Assembly (NCBI RefSeq): GCF_002051585.1
Contig: NZ_MZGX01000019.1
Coordinates: 1-64,000, forward strand
DNA length: 64,000 bases
Reading direction: 5' to 3'
Origin: Ruminiclostridium hungatei
GTDB taxonomy: Bacteria > Bacillota > Clostridia > Acetivibrionales > DSM-1351
Made by a program: the position numbers and the translations under genes. Numbering within the stretch: position 1 is the first letter of the stretch; every line of letters begins with the position of its first letter. The notes beneath the pieces are model-generated. The model was not told where the DNA came from. It ran no database searches and saw only the letters and a list, made by a program, of their open reading frames with translations. This document shows positions 18,766-27,998 of the stretch, in pieces.

Positions 18766-18861
18766 TACAACATTCGATAAATAGGGTGCATAAATTTGGA
18801 GGAGATTTTTTGGAAATACAAGGCGGAGGAGTTATGTGCCAGGATTTACCGAGTGTTGTAC
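18765..18861. repeat. 97-bp long imperfect inverted repeat
   Basis: The left arm GTACAACATTCGATAAAT and right arm ATTTACCGAGTGTTGTAC pair over 18 positions with two mismatches, and GGTGCATAA / TTATGTGCC extends the pairing inward. The centre contains two GGAGGA-like words. It looks like a small mobile-type repeat or a structured RNA between the TPR gene and the YgiQ-type gene. Only one copy is in the window. Confidence 0.6.
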
Positions 18862-19029
18862 TAAAGGGCGAGCAAGGGCAGTGAAGGGCGAAAGCAGATA
18901 TTGGTACAAAGCCGGTTTTAGGAGTTTTTGTTTACTGCTGAATATTTTGTGTTAGAATAGTATTGTTTTTATTTGCTGTGGCTGCGCCGTTTACGGTGTT
19001 AATTATTTCTTTAGTAAAGGACGATATAA

Positions 19030-21261
19030 ATGGCTTTTTTACCAATAAGCTTTGAGGATATGAACCAGCGGGGCTGGGAGCAGTTGGACTTTCTGTACGT
19101 CAGCGGGGATGCCTATGTGGATCATCCCAGTTTCGGACATGCCATAATAACAAGAGTTTTAGAAAATGAGGGCTTCAAGGTGGGAATCATAGCGCAGCCC
19201 AACTGGAAGAACAGCGAGGATTTTAAACGGCTGGGGCGGCCCAAATATGGTGTGCTCATTTCGTCAGGCGTAATAGATTCCATGGTAAACCACTATACTG
19301 CCAGTAAAAAAAGACGGTCGGATGATCTGTATTCTCCCGGAGGCAAGGCAGGCTACCGCCCTGACAGGGCTGTTATTGTATATGCTAATAAGATAAAAGA
19401 AATATTCAAGGATACACCCGTCATAATCGGAGGGATAGAGGCCAGTCTCAGGAGGTTTGCCCACTACGACTATTGGGAGGATAAGGTCAGAAGGTCCATA
19501 CTTGTGGATTCAAAGGCTGATATTTTGTCCTATGGAATGGGCGAAAAACCTATTCTTGAAATTGCCAGGCTGCTCAAAAAGGATGTTCCCATAGCCAGTA
19601 TAAAAAACACCAGAGGCTGCTGTTATCTGGCAGGCTATGACGAGCTTCCGGCAGAAATAAGAAATGCGGTGGATTCAAACGGATCAAAAACTGTGTCTAT
19701 ACTTCCTGACTATGAGCAGGTAGCCGGAGATAAGAGGGCCTATGCCGGAGCCTTTAAGATACAGTACAATGAGCAGGATGCCGTCAGCGGAAAGATATTG
19801 GTGCAGAAGCACGGAGACAGGTATCTGGTACAGAATCCGCCCACGCTGCCCATGTCTGTATCCGAAATGGACAAGGTGTATGCACTTCCCTATGAAAGAA
19901 ATCCTCATCCTGTATATGAAAAAATGGGAGGAATACCTGCCATAACCGAGGTGGAATTTAGTATAACAAGCCATCGGGGATGTTATGGAGGCTGTTCCTT
20001 CTGCGCGCTCAATTTCCATCAGGGGCGGGCTATTCAGAAGAGGAGCCAGGCATCCATAATAAATGAAGCGAAAAAACTCACATGGACAGAAGGCTTTAAG
20101 GGCTATATTCATGATGTGGGAGGGCCTACTGCAAACTTCAGAAGCGTTGCCTGCGAGAAGCAGGTTAAGCACGGAGTCTGCAAGGACAGGCAGTGCCTTC
20201 ACCCCAGCCCTTGTAAAAACCTTATAGTGGACCATTCGGAATATTTGGATTTACTAAGACGGTTGAGAGCACTTCCCGAAGTAAAGAAGGTTTTTATCCG
20301 CTCGGGCATCAGGTATGACTATCTTATGCTGGATAAAAACGACGACTTTTTTACAGAGCTGTGCGAGCATCATGTGAGCGGGCAGCTAAAGGTTGCTCCT
20401 GAACATGTGGTTGACAGGGTTCTGGAAAAGATGGGCAAGCCTGACCGAAAACTTTATGACCGGTTTGCAAAGAAGTTCTATGATATTAACAGGAAAATAA
20501 ACAAGGAGCAATATCTGGTGCCCTATCTTATTTCCAGCCACCCTGGCAGTGATCTGAATGCGGCGGTTGAGCTGGCGGAGTATCTGAAGGAACATGGCAT
20601 AATGCCCGAGCAGGTACAGGATTTTTATCCTACGCCGGGTACTCTGTCCACCTGTATGTTTCATACCGGACTGGATCCCAGGAATATGAAAAAGGTATAT
20701 GTTCCGAGAAATCCAAGGGAAAAAGCCATGCAGAGGGCTCTGCTGCAATATAGAAAAAAAGAAAACTATCAGCTTGTGACCGAGGCCCTGAAAGAAGCCC
20801 ATAGAGAGGAACTTATAGGGTTTGGGCCTGCTTGCCTGATTAAGCCCCTTAAGGGTAAAAGGCAGGAGGAAAGCGGTAGAAAAGCGGGGGGAAGAAACGG
20901 AGAAGCCGCCAAGCACAAAAAAACGGCGGGAAGGTCTGAAGCGCCCAAACAGAAAAGAGGAACAAAAAATGAGGAAGACGGGTATACAAGAGCCGCAGAT
21001 AAAACTGGGAACAGCTATGGGAGTGGTTCTGGGAGTAACTCCAGGGCTAGTTCCGGGAATAGAACTGCGGATAGAAACGGAACCCCAGCTTATATAAGTG
21101 CCAAAGGCAGAAAGCAGGAGAACGGAAGCTCACATATAAAAGGGAAAAAATATGAAGACGGCGGAAGGACAGCAGGACGGGTTTCAGAAGCCAAAAGCCG
21201 CAAGGCAAAAGGCAAGTCGCAGGTGTCTGGAAGTCAAAGGGCTGCGGGAAAGAGACCATAG
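19030..21261 (+). CDS. YgiQ-family radical SAM protein
   Basis: 743 residues. YgiQ-type proteins are radical SAM enzymes of unknown substrate. The cluster motif is [19 protein letters not shown] (Cys318, Cys322, Cys325), in the middle of the chain, after the family N-terminal domain ([37 protein letters not shown]). A second Cys-rich stretch [15 protein letters not shown] is typical of the family. After residue about 610 the protein becomes a low-complexity Lys/Arg/Gly/Ser tail of about 130 residues with no domain, which could bind nucleic acid. Start ATG 19030 follows AAAGGA. A broad hairpin follows. Confidence 0.93.
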   Translation: MAFLPISFEDMNQRGWEQLDFLYVSGDAYVDHPSFGHAIITRVLENEGFKVGIIAQPNWKNSEDFKRLGRPKYGVLISSGVIDSMVNHYTASKKRRSDDLYSPGGKAGYRPDRAVIVYANKIKEIFKDTPVIIGGIEASLRRFAHYDYWEDKVRRSILVDSKADILSYGMGEKPILEIARLLKKDVPIASIKNTRGCCYLAGYDELPAEIRNAVDSNGSKTVSILPDYEQVAGDKRAYAGAFKIQYNEQDAVSGKILVQKHGDRYLVQNPPTLPMSVSEMDKVYALPYERNPHPVYEKMGGIPAITEVEFSITSHRGCYGGCSFCALNFHQGRAIQKRSQASIINEAKKLTWTEGFKGYIHDVGGPTANFRSVACEKQVKHGVCKDRQCLHPSPCKNLIVDHSEYLDLLRRLRALPEVKKVFIRSGIRYDYLMLDKNDDFFTELCEHHVSGQLKVAPEHVVDRVLEKMGKPDRKLYDRFAKKFYDINRKINKEQYLVPYLISSHPGSDLNAAVELAEYLKEHGIMPEQVQDFYPTPGTLSTCMFHTGLDPRNMKKVYVPRNPREKAMQRALLQYRKKENYQLVTEALKEAHREELIGFGPACLIKPLKGKRQEESGRKAGGRNGEAAKHKKTAGRSEAPKQKRGTKNEEDGYTRAADKTGNSYGSGSGSNSRASSGNRTADRNGTPAYISAKGRKQENGSSHIKGKKYEDGGRTAGRVSEAKSRKAKGKSQVSGSQRAAGKRP

Positions 21262-21302
21262 GTGGCTATTTGTATAACCACTGCGTTTTAAAGTAAAATG
21301 AC

Positions 21303-21335
21303 AACCCCGTATACCTGCTGAGGGTATACGGGGTT
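21303..21335 (+). terminator. Strong hairpin between convergent genes
   Basis: Perfect 13-bp stem AACCCCGTATACC / GGTATACGGGGTT with a seven-base loop. It separates the YgiQ-type gene from a convergent lipoprotein gene. Neither strand has a good T-run, so it is a less certain bidirectional terminator. Confidence 0.55.
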
Positions 21336-21401
21336 AGAAAAAACGCCAACGGAATGAAAATATTGCTGCTGCAGCCAACAGGCCAGCAGGCAGGAATTAT
21401 A

Positions 21402-21794
21402 TTAATTAATAATCAAAATATTTGAGTCAAAAATAAAATTTCCGGCTTTTTCTTTTTTAAACTTAAAATATGTAATTGCTGTACTATCGCCTTTATTTAA
21501 GGTATCAACCTTTTCTGTTTTCTTAATATCCTTTGCATCTTCGGATATTTCATCCGATTCTCGGTATATGCTGTTGTAATAAACGGTTATAATATCATTT
21601 TTTGCAAAATTATTATCTTTTTCAGTTACCTCTACTTTGCAGTAATCATCAAACACTTCTGAAACCTCTGCTGTAATTCCATAGGCAGTCACGGAAGAAC
21701 CGGCGTCTGCCGGTGTTTTGTTGCTTTTTGCACAGCCGGTGACTATTGAGGTTAAAACCAAAATCATGGCACTAATACTAATAATTTTTTTCAT
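21402..21794 (-). CDS. Small lipoprotein of unknown function
   Basis: 130 residues. Signal peptide with lipobox (MKKIISISAMILVLTSIVTGC, Cys21 lipidated), then a beta-rich domain with no recognised family (VTAYGITAEVSEVFDDYCKV onward). The protein should be anchored to the outer face of the cell membrane. Start ATG 21794 has GAAAGGA upstream. AT-rich, like the two following stretches, unlike the 41-45% GC genes around them. Confidence 0.75.
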   Translation of the reverse strand: MKKIISISAMILVLTSIVTGCAKSNKTPADAGSSVTAYGITAEVSEVFDDYCKVEVTEKDNNFAKNDIITVYYNSIYRESDEISEDAKDIKKTEKVDTLNKGDSTAITYFKFKKEKAGNFIFDSNILIIN

Positions 21795-21817
21795 TTCATA
21801 TCCTTTCAGCTTGTTAA

Positions 21818-22051
21818 TTACTTTATATTATAACTTACACCATATGTATTAACAAAATCAATACTGGTATAATTCATATACTTAGGAGCTGAATCATACC
21901 AGCCGTCGGCTACTATTAAATAATTTGAAACTATGTTTGATTTTAAGGTAGTGCACTTTCCAACAACATTAACTGTATGACCTGATGTTTCTCCACTTGT
22001 TTCTAAAATACGATATGATAGTGATGTCTCTGAGCTTATATTTTTTGTAGC
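21818..22051 (-). pseudogene. C-terminal fragment of a C39-like peptidase family protein
   Basis: An open stretch of 77 codons ending TAA at 21818, with no usable start and an in-frame stop just upstream (22052-22054). It reads ETSGHTVNVVGKC, NYLIVADGWYDSAP and KYMNYTSIDF, resembling the end of clostridial C39-family-like cysteine peptidase or bacteriocin-processing-like domains. The catalytic N-terminal half is missing. Likely a gene remnant beside the lipoprotein gene. Confidence 0.45.
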
Positions 22052-22111
22052 TTAAAAAAGATGAAATAAACTGATATAATAAAAAAGTAATTATAAAAAG
22101 AGGTGAAAACA

Positions 22112-22900
22112 TTGCTTATAAGAATTGACAACAAAAAACTTCCAAATGCCAATAGTAATCCGACTTTACATAACTATAATAATTTAAAATGCAAGCATAT
22201 AAACTATTTGAGTTTATTCCACAAATTAGACCCTAAAGCTGTTATATGTTCAAATAGTGAAATCCAATTTTTGATTACAACTTTATATTGTTATAACGAA
22301 AACTCTTTGCGAATTCAATATACTCCACCTGCACATTTAAATAACCTTGAGATTCTTACACTACCTACAGTGCAGGCTCTAACCAGTATTTTTAGAGATG
22401 TTACAGTATTAACAGACAGTGAAAGAATATTGCAGTTCTATTTAAAAGGCCTTACAGATGAATGTGAAGAAGTTTTCTCAAGTTTATGGAATACTTTGGC
22501 AATAGACAAGTCTATTAAGAACTGTTTCAGAGGAAGAAATTCTTTAGATTTAATATCGCCTATGAATGCACCTATAACTTATGAATTAACAGGTGATAGC
22601 AATCCTTTAGATATGATAAAGATATCTTCAGATATAATAAGTAATAGCTTTTTATCTTTTTTGCTTACTCAATGTATACGAAATAATTCGTTGTTAATAA
22701 TGCCCATTAAAGGATGGCAAGCAGATGAAATAGAAAACTGTGAATATTTAAATATGCTGCCTCATATATTCAAAAATGTTTGGTTCTGTGGTTTTGGAGA
22801 CAAATGGGTCAGCGATTCGATAATTGTTTATCAGCCATTCCAAAATATAATTTCTCAATTTACACACTTATATAGAAGTGGCAGTAATAATATTGAATGA
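22112..22900 (+). CDS. Hypothetical protein
   Basis: 262 residues from TTG 22112, chosen because GAGGTG lies six bases upstream; GTG 22103 is inside that site. No signal peptide, membrane helix or domain I recognise. The composition is AT-rich and Asn/Ile/Leu-rich, unlike its neighbours, and no operon partner follows. The C-terminal part has Trp/Gly-rich stretches (KNVWFCGFGDKWVSD). An orphan, possibly horizontally acquired together with the adjacent lipoprotein and fragment. Confidence 0.6.
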   Translation: MLIRIDNKKLPNANSNPTLHNYNNLKCKHINYLSLFHKLDPKAVICSNSEIQFLITTLYCYNENSLRIQYTPPAHLNNLEILTLPTVQALTSIFRDVTVLTDSERILQFYLKGLTDECEEVFSSLWNTLAIDKSIKNCFRGRNSLDLISPMNAPITYELTGDSNPLDMIKISSDIISNSFLSFLLTQCIRNNSLLIMPIKGWQADEIENCEYLNMLPHIFKNVWFCGFGDKWVSDSIIVYQPFQNIISQFTHLYRSGSNNIE

Positions 22901-22985
22901 ATTAAAAAGTATAAAATTTAAGTAAGAAAACCGTACGCTTCAAACTCCACATGATAATTGAATTGTAATTTTCCAACCAAAAAAA

Positions 22986-23014
22986 TTGACAACTGAAAGT
23001 CCTTAAAATAAAAT
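22986..23014 (+). promoter_or_regulatory. Promoter of folD
   Basis: TTGACA (22986-22991), 17-base spacer, TAAAAT (23009-23014), 70 bases before the folD start. Confidence 0.6.
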
Positions 23015-23084
23015 ATATAAAGAGTCTGTTTGGATTATTCTGGTACTTTCCATTCGGAAAAAATACAAAAGAGAGGAACTTTTT

Positions 23085-23942
23085 ATGTCAGCAAAAGTAT
23101 TAAATGGAACAGAACTTGCTGCCAGGGTTAAAGCTGAACTTAAGATAAAAGTTGACGCACTTGGGCAAGAAGGTATAAATGCCGGACTGGCAGTTATAAT
23201 AGTAGGAGATGATCCTGCATCCAGGGTATATGTAAACCATAAAAAAAACGACTGTGCCGAAATAGGCATCAAATCATTTGAATATGCCTTGCCTGCTTCA
23301 ACTACGGAGGAAGAACTGCTGGAGCTTATCGAGACCTTGAATAATGACAGGAATGTAAATGGAATTCTGGTTCAGATGCCTATACCAAAGCATATAAGCG
23401 AGGAAAAAGTCATAGCTGCAATAAATCCTTTAAAGGATGCAGATTGCTTCCATCCTGAAAACGTGGGCAATCTGATGATAGGCAAGCCCGTATTTATGCC
23501 GTGTACACCTGCGGGAGTGGTTGAACTTCTGGAAGCAAACGATATCCAGATTGAAGGGAAAAACTGTGTTGTAGTGGGCAGGAGCAATATTGTAGGAAAG
23601 CCTCAGGCCATATTGCTTCTGGCAAAAAATGCAACGGTGACCATATGTCACTCCAAGACTGCCAATATTGCAGAAATATGCAGGAATGCAGATATCGTCG
23701 TGTGTGCTATCGGAAAGGCGGAATTTATTAAACCTGATTGTGTAAAACCGGGTGCGGTTGTTATAGATGTGGGCGTTTCCAGAGGGGCAGACGGGAAATT
23801 GGTGGGTGATGTGCAATTTCAGACTGTTTCCGAAATTGCATCTGCTATTACGAAAGTTACAGGCGGTGTCGGACCAATGACCAGGGCAATGCTTATGAAA
23901 AATACCGTAAAGGCAACCTTGCTTCAGAATAATTTGGAATAG
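23085..23942 (+). CDS. folD: Bifunctional 5,10-methylene-THF dehydrogenase/cyclohydrolase FolD
   Basis: 285 residues. It interconverts methylene-, methenyl- and formyl-tetrahydrofolate in one-carbon metabolism. Motifs: the catalytic lysine in YVNHKKNDCAEIGI, GILVQMPIPKHI, the PCTPAGVVELLE stretch, NADP-binding VVVGRSNIVGKPQA, ATVTICHSKT and C-terminal GGVGPMTRAMLMKNT. Site GAGAGG precedes ATG 23085. Monocistronic with its own promoter. Confidence 0.97.
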   Translation: MSAKVLNGTELAARVKAELKIKVDALGQEGINAGLAVIIVGDDPASRVYVNHKKNDCAEIGIKSFEYALPASTTEEELLELIETLNNDRNVNGILVQMPIPKHISEEKVIAAINPLKDADCFHPENVGNLMIGKPVFMPCTPAGVVELLEANDIQIEGKNCVVVGRSNIVGKPQAILLLAKNATVTICHSKTANIAEICRNADIVVCAIGKAEFIKPDCVKPGAVVIDVGVSRGADGKLVGDVQFQTVSEIASAITKVTGGVGPMTRAMLMKNTVKATLLQNNLE

Positions 23943-24009
23943 TCAACATGGTTTTATAGGTAAAATGTCACAAAAAAACCTGGGAATATCCCATGAATTT
24001 TTTTAATTC

Positions 24010-24038
24010 TTGACATAAAAATTAAAAAAGATTAAAAT
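24010..24038 (+). promoter_or_regulatory. Candidate promoter upstream of rny
   Basis: TTGACA (24010-24015), 17-base spacer, TAAAAT (24033-24038). It would give a 5' leader of about 370 bases before RNase Y. The leader 24040-24400 contains no gene that I can support. Confidence 0.55.
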
Positions 24039-24410
24039 TAACTTGATTATGGCAATTAAGTTGGTTGTATCGTAGAAGGTTATTTGTATCGGAAAACACA
24101 TTTGTCAGATTAATGACTTTGAATATAAGCTTGATTTAGGCTAATTATATATGCAGGTTTTTTATTTATCTCATATCGAGTATATATGTACATTTTATGT
24201 ACAGGTATAGCCGTAGCATAAAGGCTTAGTTTTTTGATTATACTGTTTGCGGTGCAGTAAGGATTCTTTCTCCTTTCCGACTTATATCCAATCATAAAAG
24301 TCAATTTTTGTTAATACTTTGGACAACAGAGGACTATAATTGACTACTATTTTGAATATGAATTTTGAAATTTGAGCATTGAAAACTGAATAAGGAGGAG
24401 GTGTGTAACA

Positions 24411-25985
24411 ATCGAACTTACAAGCATTTTAACCGGGTTAGGCGTTGGATTGATTATCGCAGCAATTGCTTCATTTATATCTTTCAAAATCTCTTTTAAC
24501 AAAGGCTTTGAGGCCAGAAAGAAACAAGCTGAGGCCGCTATCGGCAGTGCTGAGCAGGAAGCTCAAAAAATAGTTGGAGAAGCGTTAAAGCAAGGCGAAG
24601 GTAAGAAGAGAGAAGCACTTCTGGAGGCTAAAGAGGAAATTCATAAGAGCAGGATTGAACTTGACAGAGATATCAAGGACAGGCGAAATGAATTTCAACG
24701 GCAGGAAAGAAGATTGGTTCAGAAGGAAGAAACCCTTGATAAGAAGGTAGAGGCTCTTGAACAGAAGGACGAGGCCTTGAACAAGAAAATCAAGGATATA
24801 GAGGTTTTACAGGGACATTCAGAGGAGCTTGTCAAAAAGCAGACTGAGGAACTTGAAAGAATCTCCGGTTTATCTGTTGAAGATGCAAAAGAGTACCTTC
24901 TCAGAAATATTGAAAATGAAGTTAAACACGAAGCTGCTGCGCTTATTAAGGAAATTGAAGCTAATGCGAAACAGGAAGCAGACAGGAAGGCCAAGGACAT
25001 ACTGGCTACAGCCATTCAAAAGTGTGCCGCTGACCATGTATCTGAAGCTACAGTTTCTGTAGTACCTTTACCTAATGATGAGATGAAGGGTAGAATAATT
25101 GGTCGTGAGGGAAGAAATATCAGAACTCTCGAGACCTTGACAGGAATTGACCTGATTATAGATGATACACCGGAAGCGGTTATATTGTCAGGATTTGACC
25201 CCATACGCAGAGAGGTTGCAAGGTTAACGCTGGAAAAACTCATACTTGACGGAAGAATTCATCCTGCAAGGATTGAAGAAATGGTAGAAAAAGCCAAGAA
25301 GGAAGTTGACAATACCATTCGTCAGGAGGGTGACAACGCAGCATTTGAAACAGGTGTGCATGGTTTGCATCCGGAACTTATCCGGTTGCTTGGCAAACTG
25401 AAATTCAGAACCAGTTATGGACAAAACGTACTTAACCATTCAATAGAGGTTTCACACTTGGCCGGCATAATGGCGGCTGAGCTGGGAGTTGATGTTCCTC
25501 TTGCAAAAAGAGCCGGTTTGCTTCATGACATAGGTAAGGCCATCGACCACGAGGTTGAGGGATCACATGTTACAATTGGTGCCGATGTAGCAAAGAAGTA
25601 CAAGGAAGGCGCAGATGTTGTAAATGCAATTCTCTCCCACCACGGTGATGTTGAGGCGACAAGCGTTGTCTCTGTTCTGGTACAGGCTGCGGATTCAATA
25701 TCTGCCGCAAGACCGGGAGCAAGAAGAGAAACTCTTGAGTCCTATATCAAGCGTCTTGAAAAGCTTGAAGAAATTGCAAATTCCTTTGAAGGAGTAGAGA
25801 AGTGTTTTGCAATTCAGGCCGGAAGAGAGATCAGGATTATGGTTAAGCCTGAAGTTGTCAATGATGCGGACATTGTACTAAAAGCAAGGGAAATAGTTAA
25901 GAAGATTGAAGATGAACTTGAGTACCCAGGACAGATTAAAGTAACTCTGCTCAGGGAGACAAGGGCTATTGAATATGCTAAGTAA
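24411..25985 (+). CDS. rny: Ribonuclease Y
   Basis: 524 residues if started at ATC 24411, 511 from TTG 24450. RNase Y is the membrane-anchored endoribonuclease that initiates mRNA decay in many Gram-positives. Seen: membrane helix ([20 protein letters not shown]), a long coiled coil to residue 200, KH domain ([20 protein letters not shown]), HD domain ([35 protein letters not shown]) and the conserved C-terminus ending AIEYAK. The AGGAGGAGGTG site ends eight bases before ATC 24411 and no ATG, GTG or TTG lies in frame between the preceding stop and 24450. Confidence 0.95.
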   Translation: MELTSILTGLGVGLIIAAIASFISFKISFNKGFEARKKQAEAAIGSAEQEAQKIVGEALKQGEGKKREALLEAKEEIHKSRIELDRDIKDRRNEFQRQERRLVQKEETLDKKVEALEQKDEALNKKIKDIEVLQGHSEELVKKQTEELERISGLSVEDAKEYLLRNIENEVKHEAAALIKEIEANAKQEADRKAKDILATAIQKCAADHVSEATVSVVPLPNDEMKGRIIGREGRNIRTLETLTGIDLIIDDTPEAVILSGFDPIRREVARLTLEKLILDGRIHPARIEEMVEKAKKEVDNTIRQEGDNAAFETGVHGLHPELIRLLGKLKFRTSYGQNVLNHSIEVSHLAGIMAAELGVDVPLAKRAGLLHDIGKAIDHEVEGSHVTIGADVAKKYKEGADVVNAILSHHGDVEATSVVSVLVQAADSISAARPGARRETLESYIKRLEKLEEIANSFEGVEKCFAIQAGREIRIMVKPEVVNDADIVLKAREIVKKIEDELEYPGQIKVTLLRETRAIEYAK

Positions 25986-26010
25986 TTATTGAACCGGCTT
26001 TAGGCCGGTT

Positions 26011-26050
26011 ATAAACAAAAAAGCGTGGGAAACCACGCTTTTTTGTTTAT
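26011..26050 (+). terminator. Terminator after rny
   Basis: Perfect 18-bp stem (ATAAACAAAAAAGCGTGG with its complement at 26033-26050), GAAA loop, T-rich right arm. A smaller hairpin AACCGGC / GGCCGGTT precedes it at 25992-26010. Confidence 0.9.
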
Positions 26051-26196
26051 AAAAATAACTCTAACCTTTTATGAGTTTTTGTATTATAATTGTTATTGGT
26101 ATAATAATATATTGACAGATTTATATGCAAGTACCTTGATATTTTTAATACCTGAAGATTCAAATTAATAATTATGCTAGTTTTGGAGGAAATATT

Positions 26197-26991
26197 TTGA
26201 AAATACTTTTTATAGGGGATGTGTATGGAAACCCGGGAAGAAAAGCTGTTAAAGAATGTGTACCAAAATTGAGGAAGGAACTTGAGATAGATTTTTGCAT
26301 TGCAAACGGAGAAAATTGTGCCGCAGGCAGCGGCATAACATATATAATTGCACAAGAGCTTTACAAGGCAGGCGTGGACTGTATTACCATGGGTAACCAC
26401 ACTTGGTCCAAGAAAGAAATTCTGAATTTCATTGACTCGGATGACAGGATAGTAAGACCGGCCAACTTCCCCCACAATGTGCCTGGAAGAGGTTATACGG
26501 TACTGAAGTCTGCGGATAAGGAATTGGCAGTACTGAATCTGATGGGAAGAGTGTATATGGACAGTATAGACTGCCCCTTTCTTGCCGCAGACCGGGAACT
26601 TGAGCTTATAAAGTCCAGAACCAAGGTGGTGTTTGTTGATATGCATGCTGAGGCCACCTCTGAAAAGTGTGCCCTGGCGTGGTATCTGGACGGGAAGGTC
26701 TGTTGTCTTGCGGGCACTCACACACATGTCCAGACCGCAGATGAAAGAATACTTCCCTTTGGTACCGCAATAATTTCCGATGTCGGCATGACGGGTCCTT
26801 ATGAAGGCGTCATAGGGGTTGACAAGGAACTGATAATTGAAAGGTTCATTAACCGGATGCCCCAGAAGTTTGAGGTCGCCAGGGGAAAAGTTCAGTTTTG
26901 CGCCATTTATCTTGAAGTTGACGACAAAACAGGGAAGGCTTTGAAAATTGAAAGAATAAGCAGGCTTTTTGAAGAGCACCAGCTTTCATAG
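26197..26991 (+). CDS. ymdB: YmdB-type metallophosphoesterase
   Basis: 264 residues, start TTG 26197 after GGAGG. A calcineurin-like phosphoesterase of the TIGR00282 type; Bacillus YmdB cleaves cyclic nucleotides and affects motility/biofilm choice. Metal ligands: FIGDVYGNPGR, IANGENCAAGSGI, MGNHTWSKKE, DMHAEATSEK and GTHTHVQTADERIL. It follows rny, the same order as in Bacillus, separated by the terminator. Confidence 0.93.
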   Translation: MKILFIGDVYGNPGRKAVKECVPKLRKELEIDFCIANGENCAAGSGITYIIAQELYKAGVDCITMGNHTWSKKEILNFIDSDDRIVRPANFPHNVPGRGYTVLKSADKELAVLNLMGRVYMDSIDCPFLAADRELELIKSRTKVVFVDMHAEATSEKCALAWYLDGKVCCLAGTHTHVQTADERILPFGTAIISDVGMTGPYEGVIGVDKELIIERFINRMPQKFEVARGKVQFCAIYLEVDDKTGKALKIERISRLFEEHQLS

Positions 26992-27056
26992 AACGTGTAT
27001 GACCTGCAGAGAGCTTGCATATAAGTGCAAATAATCTGCAAAGACAGGAGAAGCCA

Positions 27057-27884
27057 ATGGTATATAGCAATGACAAAATTATTGTACACAAGAAGGACAG
27101 TCTGCAATATATAGAATTCAGCAACCTGAAAAAATACCATAGTATGTTGACCCACTGCTTTACAACAAGGCTTGGGGGTGTTAGTACAGGAGAGTGCGCT
27201 TCTCTGAATCTGAGCTTCAACAGGAATGACCTGAAAGAAAATGTGCTGGCCAATTATCATATTATTGCAGAGGCAATAGGCGTGGATTTTGATAAAATGG
27301 TTTTATCCAATCAGGTACATGACAATAAGATATGGTATGTGGAAGAAGCGGATGCAGGAAAGGGCCTGACCAGGGAAAGCAATATTACCGGCTATGACGG
27401 CCTTACCACAAATATACCCGGTATTCCGCTGGTTACCTTTTATGCGGACTGTGTTCCCGTAATCATACTAGACCCGGTAAAAAAAGCCGTAACCTCGGTC
27501 CATTCAGGCTGGAAGAGCACCCTTTTGAATATATCTCTTGAAGCACTGAAAGTTATGAAGGGCAGATACAATAGCGATATGAAGGAGCTGCAGGTGGCTG
27601 TGGGGCCCTCAATCTGCAAAAACTGCTTTGAGGTGGGAGAAGAGGTCTACGGAATGTTTATTGACGCACACCCCTGGTGTGATGGATATATAGACAGAAA
27701 GAACGGCAGATATTATATTGATTTGCAGGGGATAATCAGCCAGGAGCTCACCGATGCAGGTGTTGATCCGTCGAATATACTTGTCAGCGGCGTTTGTACA
27801 AAATGCAATAATGACATGTTTTTTTCCTACAGGGGTGACAAGACAAAAACAGGAAGCCTTGCCGCCATAGTTATGCTGAAATAA
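27057..27884 (+). CDS. pgeF: Peptidoglycan editing factor PgeF (YfiH/DUF152 family)
   Basis: 275 residues from ATG 27057 (AGGAG upstream). Copper/zinc-dependent multicopper-like fold; members remove mis-incorporated residues from peptidoglycan precursors, earlier called polyphenol oxidase. Metal-site motifs: FTTRLGGVSTGECASLNLSF, LSNQVHDNKI, TFYADCVPVIILDP, VTSVHSGWKSTLLN and GPSICKNCFEVGEEV. Downstream of ymdB by 65 bases, probably co-transcribed. Confidence 0.92.
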   Translation: MVYSNDKIIVHKKDSLQYIEFSNLKKYHSMLTHCFTTRLGGVSTGECASLNLSFNRNDLKENVLANYHIIAEAIGVDFDKMVLSNQVHDNKIWYVEEADAGKGLTRESNITGYDGLTTNIPGIPLVTFYADCVPVIILDPVKKAVTSVHSGWKSTLLNISLEALKVMKGRYNSDMKELQVAVGPSICKNCFEVGEEVYGMFIDAHPWCDGYIDRKNGRYYIDLQGIISQELTDAGVDPSNILVSGVCTKCNNDMFFSYRGDKTKTGSLAAIVMLK

Positions 27885-27897
27885 GTGCTTTTTAGCG

Positions 27898-27974
27898 AAG
27901 TCAATTGGGGGTTTCATACCAACCCGTTTTCCAGCGCCGGCTGTGAGCTTTCAGCCGCGGTAATGATTGACTTT
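27898..27974. repeat. Small inverted-repeat element, copy A
   Basis: Ends AAGTCAATT and AATGATTGACTT, with inner hairpins GGGTT / AACCC and CGGCTG / CAGCCG. Less exact than the copies at 40.1, 47.9 and 56.8 kb but the same outer word. Confidence 0.45.
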
Positions 27975-27998
27975 TTCATGAAGGAGAAATAATACCAG

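Noticed and set aside
26047-26979. Long minus-strand ORF over ymdB
   Set aside because: It is the antisense of a clear metallophosphoesterase gene, with no start signal or domain.
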